23,351 bases of DNA from JBJXHG01 sp046160865 (lineage in GTDB: Bacteria > Planctomycetota > UBA1135 > GCA-002686595): the NCBI GenBank assembly GCA_046160865.1, contig JBJXHG010000072.1:1-23351 (forward strand), written 5' to 3'. Below, in pieces: positions 8,220 to 16,100 of this stretch (its first letter is position 1; the number at the start of each line of letters is the position of its first letter). The translations under genes and the position numbers were made by a program. The notes beneath the pieces were generated by a model. The model was not told where the DNA came from and did no database searches. It saw only the letters and a list, made by a program, of their open reading frames with translations.

Positions 8220-9176
8220 TCAGCGCGCGCGCGACCCGCGTCGCGCGGCTTGCAGCACGCGCACGGGCACCGGCTTCAGGTCCCAGATCAGGCCCGTCCA
8301 GGACATCAGTTTGAGCGTGTAGAACGTGACGTCGAACTCCCACCAATAGAAGCCCTGGCGCACGGTCGCCGGGTAGTGGTGGTGATTGTTGTGCCAACCT
8401 TCGCCGAGCGTGAGCAGAGCGAGCCATGGGTTGTTGCGGCTCTGATCCTTGGTCTCGAAGCGGCGACGTCCGTACATGTGCGACATCGAGTTGATCGTGC
8501 ACGTCGCGTGGAACAGCACGACGGTCGACACGATCGTCCAGACCAGCAGTTGCAGCCCATTCGTCCCGAGCTGCGGCGCGACGGCGGAGAGCAGCGCGCC
8601 GAGGCCGAACGAGCCCGCGAGGAGCGCCATCGGAACGAAGCTGTCGAACCGATCGAGCGCGCGGAGCTCGGGGAACTTCGCCAAGTCGGGCACGGACGCG
8701 ATGCGCGTGAGGAAGTTCGGCTTCGACGTGATCCAGCCGATGTGGCTCCACAGGAAGCCGTGGTGGTGCGGCGAGTGGACGTCGTCTTGTTCGTCCGAGC
8801 ACTTGTGGTGCTCGCGGTGGTGCGAAGCCCACCACAGGGGGCCGCGCTGCGCGGCGGAGTTGCCGAGCACGGCGAACGCGAACTGCATCGGCCGCGAGGT
8901 GCGGAACGTCTTGTGGCTGAAGTAGCGGTGATAGAACCCTGTGATCGCGAACATGCGGACCAGATAGAGCCCGAGTGCGAAGAGCAGTGCGAACGGGCTC
9001 CAGCCGACCCAGAGCACCGCGATGCAAGCGACGTGCAGGGCGATGAACGGGATGCAACGGACCCAGTCCACCTTCTGGGGCTCGTTGCCGGTGATCTTTT
9101 CGGAACCCGCCCGAGTATCGAACCAGCGTGCGCACGCCAAGAGGAACGAGACCGCGCGCGAGAGGGGATTGACCAT
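8220..9176 (-). CDS. Acyl-CoA / acyl-lipid delta-9 type fatty acid desaturase
   Basis: This 318-residue integral membrane di-iron desaturase has all three histidine boxes in the expected order and spacing: HRYFSH (83-88), HREHH (120-124) and HNNHHH (262-267). The third is preceded by LGEGW, as in stearoyl-CoA desaturase-like bacterial enzymes. Paired hydrophobic segments lie at about 43-80 and 180-225. It introduces a cis double bond into a saturated acyl chain using O2 and reducing power, adjusting membrane fluidity. The electron donor is not encoded nearby. The ATG at 9176 gives the usual short cytosolic lead. It lies downstream of the cytochrome oxidase operon on the same strand but is separated by element D and about 300 bp, so it probably has its own promoter. 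Confidence 0.94.
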   Translation of the reverse strand: MVNPLSRAVSFLLACARWFDTRAGSEKITGNEPQKVDWVRCIPFIALHVACIAVLWVGWSPFALLFALGLYLVRMFAITGFYHRYFSHKTFRTSRPMQFAFAVLGNSAAQRGPLWWASHHREHHKCSDEQDDVHSPHHHGFLWSHIGWITSKPNFLTRIASVPDLAKFPELRALDRFDSFVPMALLAGSFGLGALLSAVAPQLGTNGLQLLVWTIVSTVVLFHATCTINSMSHMYGRRRFETKDQSRNNPWLALLTLGEGWHNNHHHYPATVRQGFYWWEFDVTFYTLKLMSWTGLIWDLKPVPVRVLQAARRGSRAR

Positions 9177-9213
9177 GCTGCTCTGGGGTGTTCGGCGAGA
9201 CGAAGGGCCAGGG

Positions 9214-9219
9214 ATTCTA
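9214..9219 (-). promoter_or_regulatory. Candidate -10 element for the desaturase gene
   Basis: Read on the minus strand this is TAGAAT, one base off the sigma-70 consensus -10. It lies 37 bases upstream of the desaturase ATG in a locally less GC-rich stretch. No convincing -35 hexamer lies 16-19 bases further up, so this is weak. Confidence 0.25.
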
Positions 9220-9298
9220 GGTTCGAGCGCGTAGCTTGGGCTTTGCTTCGGGGATTTTTATCGAGTCCGGGTACGCCCAGGCTGCACGCCGAAGTCGT

Positions 9299-9464
9299 TG
9301 GCAGTCCGTGGTGAAAGTGCTTCGAGCCCGAAAGTGGCCCGTTCGTGTCAGAACAAGGAGCGAGACCGCAGACGAATCGTCGAGAGTCGCCGCGGATCGA
9401 GCGACGCCGGGCTGGCGCGAGCGGGCCGCTTTCGGGCTCGAAGCGCTTTCACCATGGACTGCTA
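9299..9464. repeat. Element D: long inverted repeat with 53-bp arms
   Basis: Arms at 9299-9351 and 9412-9464 are 53 bases each and pair without a gap. Forty-six pairs are Watson-Crick and seven differ. All seven differences (at left positions 9300, 9308, 9318, 9335, 9342, 9346 and 9348) are G/T pairs on the plus strand, so a plus-strand RNA would form an unbroken 53-bp helix. The loop is 60 nt (9352-9411). The element begins 13 bases beyond the last oxidase gene and fills more than half of the 301-bp gap before the desaturase. Its sequence is unrelated to the A/B/C family. The rest of the gap holds only the weak promoter candidate noted. No T-tract supports a simple intrinsic terminator. Confidence 0.85.
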
Positions 9465-9477
9465 CCCGCGGCACGTT

Positions 9478-9762
9478 TCACGACCAAAGCCGCGTTTGGA
9501 AGTCCGTGAGCGTGAACCCGATCATGATCAGGAACCATACGAAGCCGGCCGCGACGAACACCCACGTGAGCCGGCTCGAGTAGCGCACGTGCATGAAGTA
9601 GAGGACGACGAGCAGCGCCTTGAGCACCGCGATCGAGAGCGCCACGACCGTGTTCAGCGGGCCGAGATCGACGAACGCGACCGCGACGGTGACGCCCGTC
9701 AGGACGAGCAGCGCACCGAAGATCCCGTAGTAGATCTTCAGGGGTACGAGGTGCCCGCTCAT
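9478..9762 (-). CDS. Cytochrome c oxidase subunit IV, prokaryotic type
   Basis: This small protein of 94 residues has three hydrophobic helices (about 12-31, 37-58 and 67-87). The middle one carries the family's LKALLVVLYFMHVRYSSRL pattern, seen in the prokaryotic COX4 family at the end of caa3 oxidase operons. It is a structural membrane subunit without cofactors. The ATG at 9762 overlaps the coxC stop by ATGA, so it is translationally coupled. It is the last gene of the respiratory operon and is followed by element D. Family and position agree, so the call is firm despite the small size. Confidence 0.88.
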   Translation of the reverse strand: MSGHLVPLKIYYGIFGALLVLTGVTVAVAFVDLGPLNTVVALSIAVLKALLVVLYFMHVRYSSRLTWVFVAAGFVWFLIMIGFTLTDFQTRLWS

Positions 9763-10418
9763 GCGTGACGCCCCAGCAGGTAGAGCATCGGAAACAGGAA
9801 GATCCACACGACGTCGACGAAGTGCCAGTAGAGACCGGTCATCTCCAGGGCATCGTAGTGCTTGGGCACGAAGTCGCCGCGCGCGGCGCGGCGTGTGATC
9901 CACAGCATGATCCCGATGCCGACGATCATGTGGAACGCGTGTAGGCCGGTCATCGCGAAGTAGATCGAGAAGAAGATCCGCGCGTGCGGTCCTTCCGCCC
10001 CGAACGCGGCCGCGTCGAACGACGGGCCGGGGAAGAGGTGGTGCTCGAACTTGTGCGCGTACTCGACCGCCTTGATGCCGAGGAAGGCAAGGCCGAGCAC
10101 CATCGTGAGCACGAGGTGCATCACCTGCGCGCTCTTCTTGCCCACCTGCGCCGCGCGGATCGCGAGCGCCATCGTGAGGCTCGAGCAGATCAGGACGCCG
10201 GTGTTGATCGCGCCGAGCTCGACGTCGAGCTCGTGGCTCGCGAGCGCAAACGCGTTCGGATAGAGCGTGCGGTAGACGATGTAGGCCAGGAACAGGCCGC
10301 CGAAGAACATGACTTCGGAGACCAGGAAGGCCCACATACCGAGCTGCGCGGCCTCGTGCTGTTGCTCGAGGTCGTCGAAGTGGTGCGCGACGAGTCCGGA
10401 GGAGTGCTCAGCCGACAA
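9759..10418 (-). CDS. coxC: Cytochrome c oxidase subunit III
   Basis: This 219-residue membrane protein is the five-helix form of subunit III (helices at about 25-51, 67-91, 96-121, 147-173 and 197-216). Signatures are AQLGMWAFLVSEVMFFGGLF near the N-terminus and the C-terminal GLYWHFVDVVWIFLFP. The subunit has no redox centre; it stabilises subunit I and supports proton uptake. Translation must start at a TTG (10418), because no ATG or GTG gives the conserved N-terminus. This start lies 11 bases inside the coxA coding region, so reinitiation from coxA is likely. The stop overlaps the next start by ATGA. Confidence 0.95.
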   Translation of the reverse strand: MSAEHSSGLVAHHFDDLEQQHEAAQLGMWAFLVSEVMFFGGLFLAYIVYRTLYPNAFALASHELDVELGAINTGVLICSSLTMALAIRAAQVGKKSAQVMHLVLTMVLGLAFLGIKAVEYAHKFEHHLFPGPSFDAAAFGAEGPHARIFFSIYFAMTGLHAFHMIVGIGIMLWITRRAARGDFVPKHYDALEMTGLYWHFVDVVWIFLFPMLYLLGRHA

Positions 10419-12060
10419 TCTCCACCTCCTCGACGTCGCCGTATGCGTACGCCTCGCGTCGCACGACGGGTGTGCGCGGGAAGTTGAACGTCGGCGGAGG
10501 CGACGCGGCTTCCCATTCGAGACCGTACGCGTTCCACGGATTGCGGCCGACCTTCTTGCCGAAGCGCAGCGACCAGATCAGGTAGCACATCGGAATCAGG
10601 TAGCCGAGCCCGAGGATCGACGCGCCGGCCGAAGACATCACGTTCAGCACTTGCCACTCCTCCGGATAGAAGTGGTAACGCCGCGGCATGCCGAGATAGC
10701 CCAGCAGGAACTGCGGGAAGAACGTGAGGTTGAAGCCCACGAAGATCACGATCGCCGCGAACTTCGCCAGGAACTCCGGGTACATGCGCCCGAACATCTT
10801 GGGCCACCAGAAGTGGATCCCGCCCAAGTAGGCCATCACCATCCCGCCGACCATGATGTAGTGGAAGTGCGCGACGATGAAGTACGTGTCGTGCACGTGG
10901 ATGTCGACTGCGAGCGTCGCGAGGAACAGACCGGTCAACCCGCCGATCGTGAAGAGTCCGATGAAGCCGAGCGCGTACAGCATCGGCGTCGTCAACCACA
11001 CCGAGCCTTTGTAGAGCGTCGCGGTCCAGTTGAAGACCTTCACCGCGGACGGAACCGCGACGAGGAACGAGAGGATGGAGAAGATCATCGCCGCGTACGC
11101 GGACTGCGGCGTGGTGAACATGTGGTGGCCCCACACGAGGAAGCCGAGCACCGCGATCGCGATGGAGGACATCGCGATGAAGCCGTAGCCGAAGATCCGC
11201 TTGCGCGAGAAGCAGGTGATGATCTCGCTGATCACGCCCATGCCCGGCAGGATCATGATGTAGACGGCCGGGTGGCTGTAGAACCAGAACATGTGCTGGA
11301 ACAGCACGGGGTCGCCGCCCAGCGCCGGGTCGAAGATGCCGATGCCGAAGAGACGCTCGAGCCCGACGAGCGCGATCGTGATCGCGAGCACGGGCGTGCC
11401 GAGCACCATGATCAAGCTCGTCGCGTAGTGCGCCCAGATGAAGAGCGGCAGCCGGAACCACGTGAGGCCCGGCGCGCGCATCTTGTGGATCGTGACGATG
11501 AAGTTGAGCCCGGTCAGGATCGACGAGAAGCCCGTGATGAACACGCCGATCGCCGTCGCGACGACGTGCGTGTTCGCGTACGTGGAGCTGTACGGCGTGT
11601 AGAACGTCCAGCCCGTGTCGACCCCGCCCGCGACCACGGCGTACAGCGTGAACAGGCCACCGACGACGAAGATGTACCAGGACGCGAGGTTGAGCTTCGG
11701 AAACGCGAGGTCCTTCGCACCGATCATCATCGGCACGAGGAAGTTCCCGAGCGTCGCCGGGATCGACGGCACGAGGAAGAAGAAGATCATGATCAACCCG
11801 TGCATCGTGAAGAGCTTGTTGTAGGTCTCCGACTGCACGAGGTCGCCCGCCGGCGTGATCAGCTCGAGGCGCATCAGCACCGCGAAGAAGCCGCCGACGA
11901 AGAAGAAGAACGTGATCGAGATCAGGTACAGGATCGCGATCCGCTTGTGGTCGACGGACAACAGCCACGAGCGCCAGCTGTAGTTCGTGTTGAGGTAGTT
12001 CTCGGGCTCCGGCGCGGACTTCGGAGCTCCAGAGTCGAGCGTGGTGGTCGGCGTGTTCAT
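10408..12060 (-). CDS. coxA: Cytochrome c oxidase subunit I, type A2 heme-copper oxidase
   Basis: This 550-residue catalytic subunit has about twelve helices. Heme a ligands are His87 (FTMHGLIM) and His400. The heme a3 ligand is His398 in VAHFHY. CuB ligands are His263, His312 and His313 (WGHHMF), and Tyr267 is the likely His-Tyr cross-link. The K-channel side of the motif reads YSHPAVY (261-267) rather than GHPEVY. The D-channel Glu is therefore absent and replaced by the Tyr-Ser pair that defines A2-type oxidases such as the Rhodothermus caa3 enzyme. It reduces O2 to water and pumps protons. The ATG at 12060 overlaps the coxB stop (ATGA). The open frame extends far upstream into coxB and sco, but that is antisense-free shadow with no family similarity. 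Confidence 0.97.
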   Translation of the reverse strand: MNTPTTTLDSGAPKSAPEPENYLNTNYSWRSWLLSVDHKRIAILYLISITFFFFVGGFFAVLMRLELITPAGDLVQSETYNKLFTMHGLIMIFFFLVPSIPATLGNFLVPMMIGAKDLAFPKLNLASWYIFVVGGLFTLYAVVAGGVDTGWTFYTPYSSTYANTHVVATAIGVFITGFSSILTGLNFIVTIHKMRAPGLTWFRLPLFIWAHYATSLIMVLGTPVLAITIALVGLERLFGIGIFDPALGGDPVLFQHMFWFYSHPAVYIMILPGMGVISEIITCFSRKRIFGYGFIAMSSIAIAVLGFLVWGHHMFTTPQSAYAAMIFSILSFLVAVPSAVKVFNWTATLYKGSVWLTTPMLYALGFIGLFTIGGLTGLFLATLAVDIHVHDTYFIVAHFHYIMVGGMVMAYLGGIHFWWPKMFGRMYPEFLAKFAAIVIFVGFNLTFFPQFLLGYLGMPRRYHFYPEEWQVLNVMSSAGASILGLGYLIPMCYLIWSLRFGKKVGRNPWNAYGLEWEAASPPPTFNFPRTPVVRREAYAYGDVEEVEIVG

Positions 12061-13007
12061 CTCGCGCTCTGCGCCTGTCCGCTCTTCAGCGTCTTGATGT
12101 AGGCGATCAGCTGGAGGATCTGCTCTTCGCCGAGTTGGCCCGCGTAGGTGGGCATGACCGGCTGGAAACCCGCCACGATCTTCGATGCCGGCGCGAGGAT
12201 CGACTCGCGCAGGTAGGTCTCGTCCGCCGTCGCGCGACCGCCGCCGAGCAGCACGACCTCGCTGCCGAACACTCCGTTCAGCGACGGTCCGCGCGCGTCC
12301 GGCGCGTCTCGGTGGCACGAGTCGCAGCGGTACGACTCGAACAGGGTCTTGCCGGCCGCTTCTGGCGTCTCGCCGGACGTCGCGCCGGCGAGCCAGGCGG
12401 CGTATTCCTCGGGCTCCATCACGTAGACCTGCCCGATCATCTTCGAGTGCTCCGTGCCGCAGTACTCGGCGCAGAACAGGTGGTAGACGCCGGTCTTCGT
12501 CGCTTCGAACCAGGCTTGCGTGTAGCGGCCGGGCATCACGTCGCGCTTCATGCGGAACGCCGGCACGAAGAACGCGTGGATCACGTCCTCCGATGTCATC
12601 GTCAAGCGGATCCTCTGGCCGACCGGCACGTGCAGCTCGTTGATCTCGCGCTTGCCGTTCGCGTGCTGCAGCTTCCACATCCACTGCTTGCCGACGACGT
12701 AGACGTCGGTCGCGTCGCGCGGTGCGCGGCTGGTGCGCAGGAACAGATCCGAGCCCCACCAGAAGAACGACAGCGCGATCAGGAACGGGATGATCGTCCA
12801 CACGAGCTCGAGTCGCAGCGAGCCCTCGATCTGCACGACTGGCGGGCCGTTCGGACGGCGGCGGAAGTACACCGCGAAGCCGACGACGAGCACGAGGATC
12901 AGGATCGCGAAGAACGCCGTCACCGCGACGAGGTACAGGTACAGCGCGTCGATCTCGCCGGAGGTCGTCGACGCGCTCTCGGGGAAGAGGGGCAGGTTCT
13001 GCCACAT
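12057..13007 (-). CDS. coxB: Cytochrome c oxidase subunit II with fused cytochrome c (caa3 type)
   Basis: This 316-residue protein has two N-terminal helices (about 20-47 and 67-88). A periplasmic cupredoxin domain follows with a complete CuA site: His144, Cys179, Glu181 (backbone), Cys183, His187 and Met190 (CAEYCGTEHSKM). A C-terminal cytochrome c domain carries the heme motif CDSCH (228-232), with Met285 as likely distal ligand. The covalent heme c makes the enzyme a caa3 oxidase, able to take electrons directly from ACIII. There is no obvious lipobox. It starts 3 bases after the sco stop and overlaps coxA by four bases. Confidence 0.97.
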   Translation of the reverse strand: MWQNLPLFPESASTTSGEIDALYLYLVAVTAFFAILILVLVVGFAVYFRRRPNGPPVVQIEGSLRLELVWTIIPFLIALSFFWWGSDLFLRTSRAPRDATDVYVVGKQWMWKLQHANGKREINELHVPVGQRIRLTMTSEDVIHAFFVPAFRMKRDVMPGRYTQAWFEATKTGVYHLFCAEYCGTEHSKMIGQVYVMEPEEYAAWLAGATSGETPEAAGKTLFESYRCDSCHRDAPDARGPSLNGVFGSEVVLLGGGRATADETYLRESILAPASKIVAGFQPVMPTYAGQLGEEQILQLIAYIKTLKSGQAQSAR

Positions 13008-13010
13008 GGC

Positions 13011-13862
13011 TCAGCACCCCCTCGCGTGAACCGCCGCGCGCTCGCGGCGCAGCATGACGACGATGAACGTGAGTAGCGCCACGACGGTCGCGGCTCCGAG
13101 CATGCGTATGGCGCCCATGATCGCGAAGCCGTACTTGCCGGTCGTCGGATCGTAGTGGTAGCAGAGCAGCAGCACTTGATCGACGAGCGTGCCGATCGTG
13201 CCGAGCGACGATTCGACCAGCGCGAGGCGGAAGTCGCTGGCCGCGAACTCGACGCCGTAGAAGTACTTCGCGACGCGGCCCGTGGGCGTCAGGGCGACGA
13301 ATCCGCTGGCGTGCGCGAACTGATCGATGTCGTCGTAGTAGACGTAGCGGAAGCCGATGCTGCCGGCGACCTTCTCGATCGCCTCCGCGGCGGCGGACGG
13401 ATCCTCGACGCTCGCGAGGAAGTGCCAGCCGCTCGCCGCCTCCGGCTTGCCGTACTCTTCGATGTAGCGCGCCTTCTTCGCACGCGCGAGCTCGGGTCCC
13501 TCGTGCGCGTCGATCGTGATCGTGACGATCTCGTAGTCGCGCCCCGGCTCGAGGCTCACGGCTCGCATCGCGCGCGTGAGGCCGTTGAGGACCTGCGTGC
13601 ACAGCATCGGGCACTCGTAGTAGACGAGCGTCAGCACGACGGGCTTGCCCCCGAAGTAGTCGCGCAGCCGCACCGTCTGGCCGGCTTCATCGCGGAACGC
13701 GAGATCGAGCGGCACCTGCGCGTCGAGGTTCTGGTCGAAGCCGACTTGCTCGACGACTTCGCGCGCGGTGGGCTTCGTTTGCGCGTGCGTGCGTGGCGCG
13801 AGCGTGCCGCACGCGAGGAGCGCGGCGGTGACGTAGACCGAAGAGGTGTGGCGGAGGCTCAC
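13011..13862 (-). CDS. sco: SCO1/SenC family copper chaperone for CuA assembly
   Basis: This 283-residue protein has a signal peptide (cut near THAQ, residue 28) and a thioredoxin-like domain. The copper-binding motif is Cys84-Pro-Met-Leu-Cys88, and the third ligand is His184 in QFAHASGF. A C-terminal transmembrane helix (about 253-271) ending in basic residues anchors it, which differs from the N-terminal anchor of many Sco proteins. It delivers copper to, or reduces, the CuA site of the subunit II encoded next to it. The start is GTG at 13862, 9 bases after the upstream gene. Its place directly before coxB is typical for ACIII-caa3 operons. Confidence 0.95.
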   Translation of the reverse strand: MSLRHTSSVYVTAALLACGTLAPRTHAQTKPTAREVVEQVGFDQNLDAQVPLDLAFRDEAGQTVRLRDYFGGKPVVLTLVYYECPMLCTQVLNGLTRAMRAVSLEPGRDYEIVTITIDAHEGPELARAKKARYIEEYGKPEAASGWHFLASVEDPSAAAEAIEKVAGSIGFRYVYYDDIDQFAHASGFVALTPTGRVAKYFYGVEFAASDFRLALVESSLGTIGTLVDQVLLLCYHYDPTTGKYGFAIMGAIRMLGAATVVALLTFIVVMLRRERAAVHARGC

Positions 13863-13871
13863 GGTGGCGGT

Positions 13872-14351
13872 TCAGCGCGGTGCGTTCGTCGGTTTCGTGG
13901 CCGGCAGGCCGCGCTGCAGCGTGAGTTCGATCGCGCGCTCGATCGGCACGCGCACGACGCCCGCTTGCTCGTCGACCCAGCCGTAGGTCGAGAGCGTCCG
14001 CATTTCGCGCGCCCGGAGGTCTTGCCAGCGCGCGTCCGTGAAGCCGTTCTCGTCGCTCTTCGCGACGGCGCTCGCGTTCGTTTGCAAGCGCGGATCGGGC
14101 GGGAGCTCGCGCTCGGCGGCGAGCGCGTGCAGCGGCGGGCCCTGCGCGTCGCCGCGGCGCGCGAAGTAGTGGAAGAGCGGGGTCGTCACGGCGAACACGA
14201 TCACGACGCAGATCGCGAGGATGACCGCGAAGCGCACGATCGGTCCGAGCGTCGCGTCGGTCAGCTCGTGCGCAGCGTACGGCGTGCCCACCGGCGCGTT
14301 CTCCGAGTGGATGCGCGCTTCGAGCGGCAGCGGTTCGCGCGGCTCAGTCAT
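13872..14351 (-). CDS. Small single-helix protein of the ACIII-caa3 operon, unknown function
   Basis: This 159-residue protein has one transmembrane helix (about 40-60) between a cytosolic-looking Pro/Glu-rich N-terminus and a soluble C-terminal part. That part contains DPRLQ (86-90), then RTLSTYGWVDEQAGVVRVPIERAI with a terminal QRGLP. I recall the pattern YGWVD..GVVRVPI.RA...L..RGLP from small proteins in ACIII operons, but I cannot name a tested function. It binds no heme or metal that I can see. The ATG overlaps the actF stop by 8 bases, and sco follows after 9 bases. It may be an accessory or assembly subunit linking ACIII to the oxidase. Confidence 0.8.
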   Translation of the reverse strand: MTEPREPLPLEARIHSENAPVGTPYAAHELTDATLGPIVRFAVILAICVVIVFAVTTPLFHYFARRGDAQGPPLHALAAERELPPDPRLQTNASAVAKSDENGFTDARWQDLRAREMRTLSTYGWVDEQAGVVRVPIERAIELTLQRGLPATKPTNAPR

Positions 14352-15525
14352 GCGCGGGAGCCTCCAGCATCATCTGCAGCTTCGCGTCCTGGAGCGAGAT
14401 GAGCGGGCGGCCCTTCAACTGCCGCACGTACCACGCGATCCACAGTCCGCCGAGCGCGATCGGCGTCACGACGTCCATCCAGTGCAGTGTGAAGCCGTCG
14501 TGATGGAACGCCGGGCCGATGAACCAGTACAGGTCGACGAAGCGCAGCAGGAGCAGCACGGCCGCGACGGTCGCGAGGATCTGCGCGCGCTTCTTCGTCT
14601 TGCGCGAGAGCAACAGCAGGAACGGTACGGCGAAGTGGAAGACGACCAGCACGACCGCCATCACCTGCCAACCGTGCCCCGTGCGGTGGAGGTACCACGG
14701 CGCCTCCTCGGCCGTGTTCGCGGACCAGATGATCAGGTACTGCGAGAAGTTGACGTACGCCCACAACATCACGAAGGCGAACATCAGGTTGCCGAGATCG
14801 TGGAAGTGGTTCGTCGAGAGGAAGCGCGAGAACGGCGGGTGCTTTTGGAGCCAAGCCGCGACGACGATCGAGAACGCGAGCGTCGAGAGCACTTGGCCGA
14901 TGATGAAGATTGCGCCGTAGATCGTGGAGATCCAGTGCGGCTCGAGCGACATCGCCCAGTCGATCGCCGCGAAGCTCATCGTGATGCCGTACAGCGCGAG
15001 ACCCGGTCCGGACCACGTGCGCGCGCGCCGCTCCGGACCCGGATCGCCCGTGCGGTCCTGCTTCGCCGAGTAGCGCAGCAGCAGCAGCGCGAACCCGATC
15101 CAGCACGCGAAGTAGAAGCCCGCGCGCGCGATGAAGAACGGCGTGTTCAGGTATGGCGCCTTGTGCTGCAAGAGCTCGTCGTGCTCGACGATGTGCGGAT
15201 CGGCCCACGGATAGAGGCGCGAGATCGCGAACAGGAACGGCACGAAGAGGAGCGCCATGAGCGGCAGCGTGCGCATGCCGGCTTCGAGCAAGCGCCGGAT
15301 GGCGAAGCCCCACGAGCCGCCCGTGATGTGGTGCAACATCACGATCGCGAGGCTGCCGAGGGAGAGCCCGAGCCAGAACAGGTACGAGAACAAGTACGAG
15401 CGGAAGAACTGCAGCGAGTCGCTCCACGCGCCCGCCAGCACGGCGACGGTCGCGATGGCGCCGACGAGCAGCGCGCGCTTCTCCAAGCGATCGAGGTGCG
15501 ACCGGATGCTCTGCGCTTGAGCCAT
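14344..15525 (-). CDS. actF: Alternative complex III subunit ActF, second quinone-type membrane subunit
   Basis: This 393-residue polytopic protein of about ten helices is related to ActC and the NrfD superfamily. Features include SYLFWLGLSLGSLAIVMLHHITGGSWG (about residues 45-71) and the conserved His-rich TGGSWG turn, followed by SLEPHWISTIYG and LSTNHFHDLGNLMFAFVMLWAYVNFSQYLIIWSAN. This is the standard ActF look. ActF lies next to ActC in the membrane; its role in proton transfer is proposed rather than proven. The ATG shares one base with the actE stop (TGATG), and its own stop overlaps the next gene. Confidence 0.95.
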   Translation of the reverse strand: MAQAQSIRSHLDRLEKRALLVGAIATVAVLAGAWSDSLQFFRSYLFSYLFWLGLSLGSLAIVMLHHITGGSWGFAIRRLLEAGMRTLPLMALLFVPFLFAISRLYPWADPHIVEHDELLQHKAPYLNTPFFIARAGFYFACWIGFALLLLRYSAKQDRTGDPGPERRARTWSGPGLALYGITMSFAAIDWAMSLEPHWISTIYGAIFIIGQVLSTLAFSIVVAAWLQKHPPFSRFLSTNHFHDLGNLMFAFVMLWAYVNFSQYLIIWSANTAEEAPWYLHRTGHGWQVMAVVLVVFHFAVPFLLLLSRKTKKRAQILATVAAVLLLLRFVDLYWFIGPAFHHDGFTLHWMDVVTPIALGGLWIAWYVRQLKGRPLISLQDAKLQMMLEAPAHD

Positions 15526-16100
15526 CAGTTCCGCTCCAGCTTGGCACGCTCGTCGGCCGGCACTTCGGCGATCGTCGCGCTCTGGCTCGCCTGCAGCGCG
15601 CGCACGTAGGCCGCGATCGCCCACCGGTCGGACGGCGGGATGCGATCGGAGTAGTCGTACATCGCTCCGAAGCCGTTCGTGATGACGTCGAAGGTGTAGC
15701 CGAGCGGCGCGTCGCGCAGCCGTTCGATGTGCAGCGACGGCGGTCGGCGCATGCCGCGCTCGACGACCATGCCGCCGCCATCGCCGACGAGTCCATGGCA
15801 CGGCGCGCAGAAGATGTCGTAACGCTCGCGTCCGCGCTCGAGCAGCTTGCGCTCGAGCGGGATCTCGGCCGGCAGTGTCGTGGCGAGCTGTCCGTCGACC
15901 TTCCCGCGCCAGAAGTGATCGTCGAGGTCGAGCTCGCCGCGCGCGACCGTGCCCGGAACTTTCGGGCGCATCGCGCGGCCGTCCGCGAAGAACGCCGACG
16001 CTTCGAGCGGCTCGAGCTTCGGCTGGTCGTGCATGTCCTGACGACAAGCCACGCACAGCAGCGCGAGCGCGAGGCGTGCTCTCACGAGGCGCAGCTTCAA
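15525..16100 (-). CDS. actE: Alternative complex III subunit ActE, monoheme cytochrome c lipoprotein
   Basis: This 191-residue protein has a lipoprotein-like signal (KLRLVRARLALALLCVAC) with the likely acylated Cys at 19. The -3 position is Cys, slightly off the usual lipobox. A cytochrome c domain follows with CAPCH (98-102). Met147 in GFGAMYDYSDRIPPSDRW is the probable distal ligand, and the AIAAYVRALQ helix is the family end. ActE passes electrons from the ActA/ActB side towards the oxidase. The start is TTG at 16100, overlapping the actD stop as TTGA. The next alternative, a GTG five codons later, would shorten the basic part of the signal. Confidence 0.95.
   Translation of the reverse strand: MKLRLVRARLALALLCVACRQDMHDQPKLEPLEASAFFADGRAMRPKVPGTVARGELDLDDHFWRGKVDGQLATTLPAEIPLERKLLERGRERYDIFCAPCHGLVGDGGGMVVERGMRRPPSLHIERLRDAPLGYTFDVITNGFGAMYDYSDRIPPSDRWAIAAYVRALQASQSATIAEVPADERAKLERN

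Noticed and set aside
9299..9464. Element D as a simple intrinsic terminator of the oxidase operon
   Set aside because: Arms far longer than a terminator stem, a 60-nt loop, and no T-tract on the minus strand after the stem.
10309..12102. Long plus-strand open frame opposite coxA
   Set aside because: Low-complexity Arg/Glu/Asp/His-rich translation opposite a fully conserved oxidase subunit.
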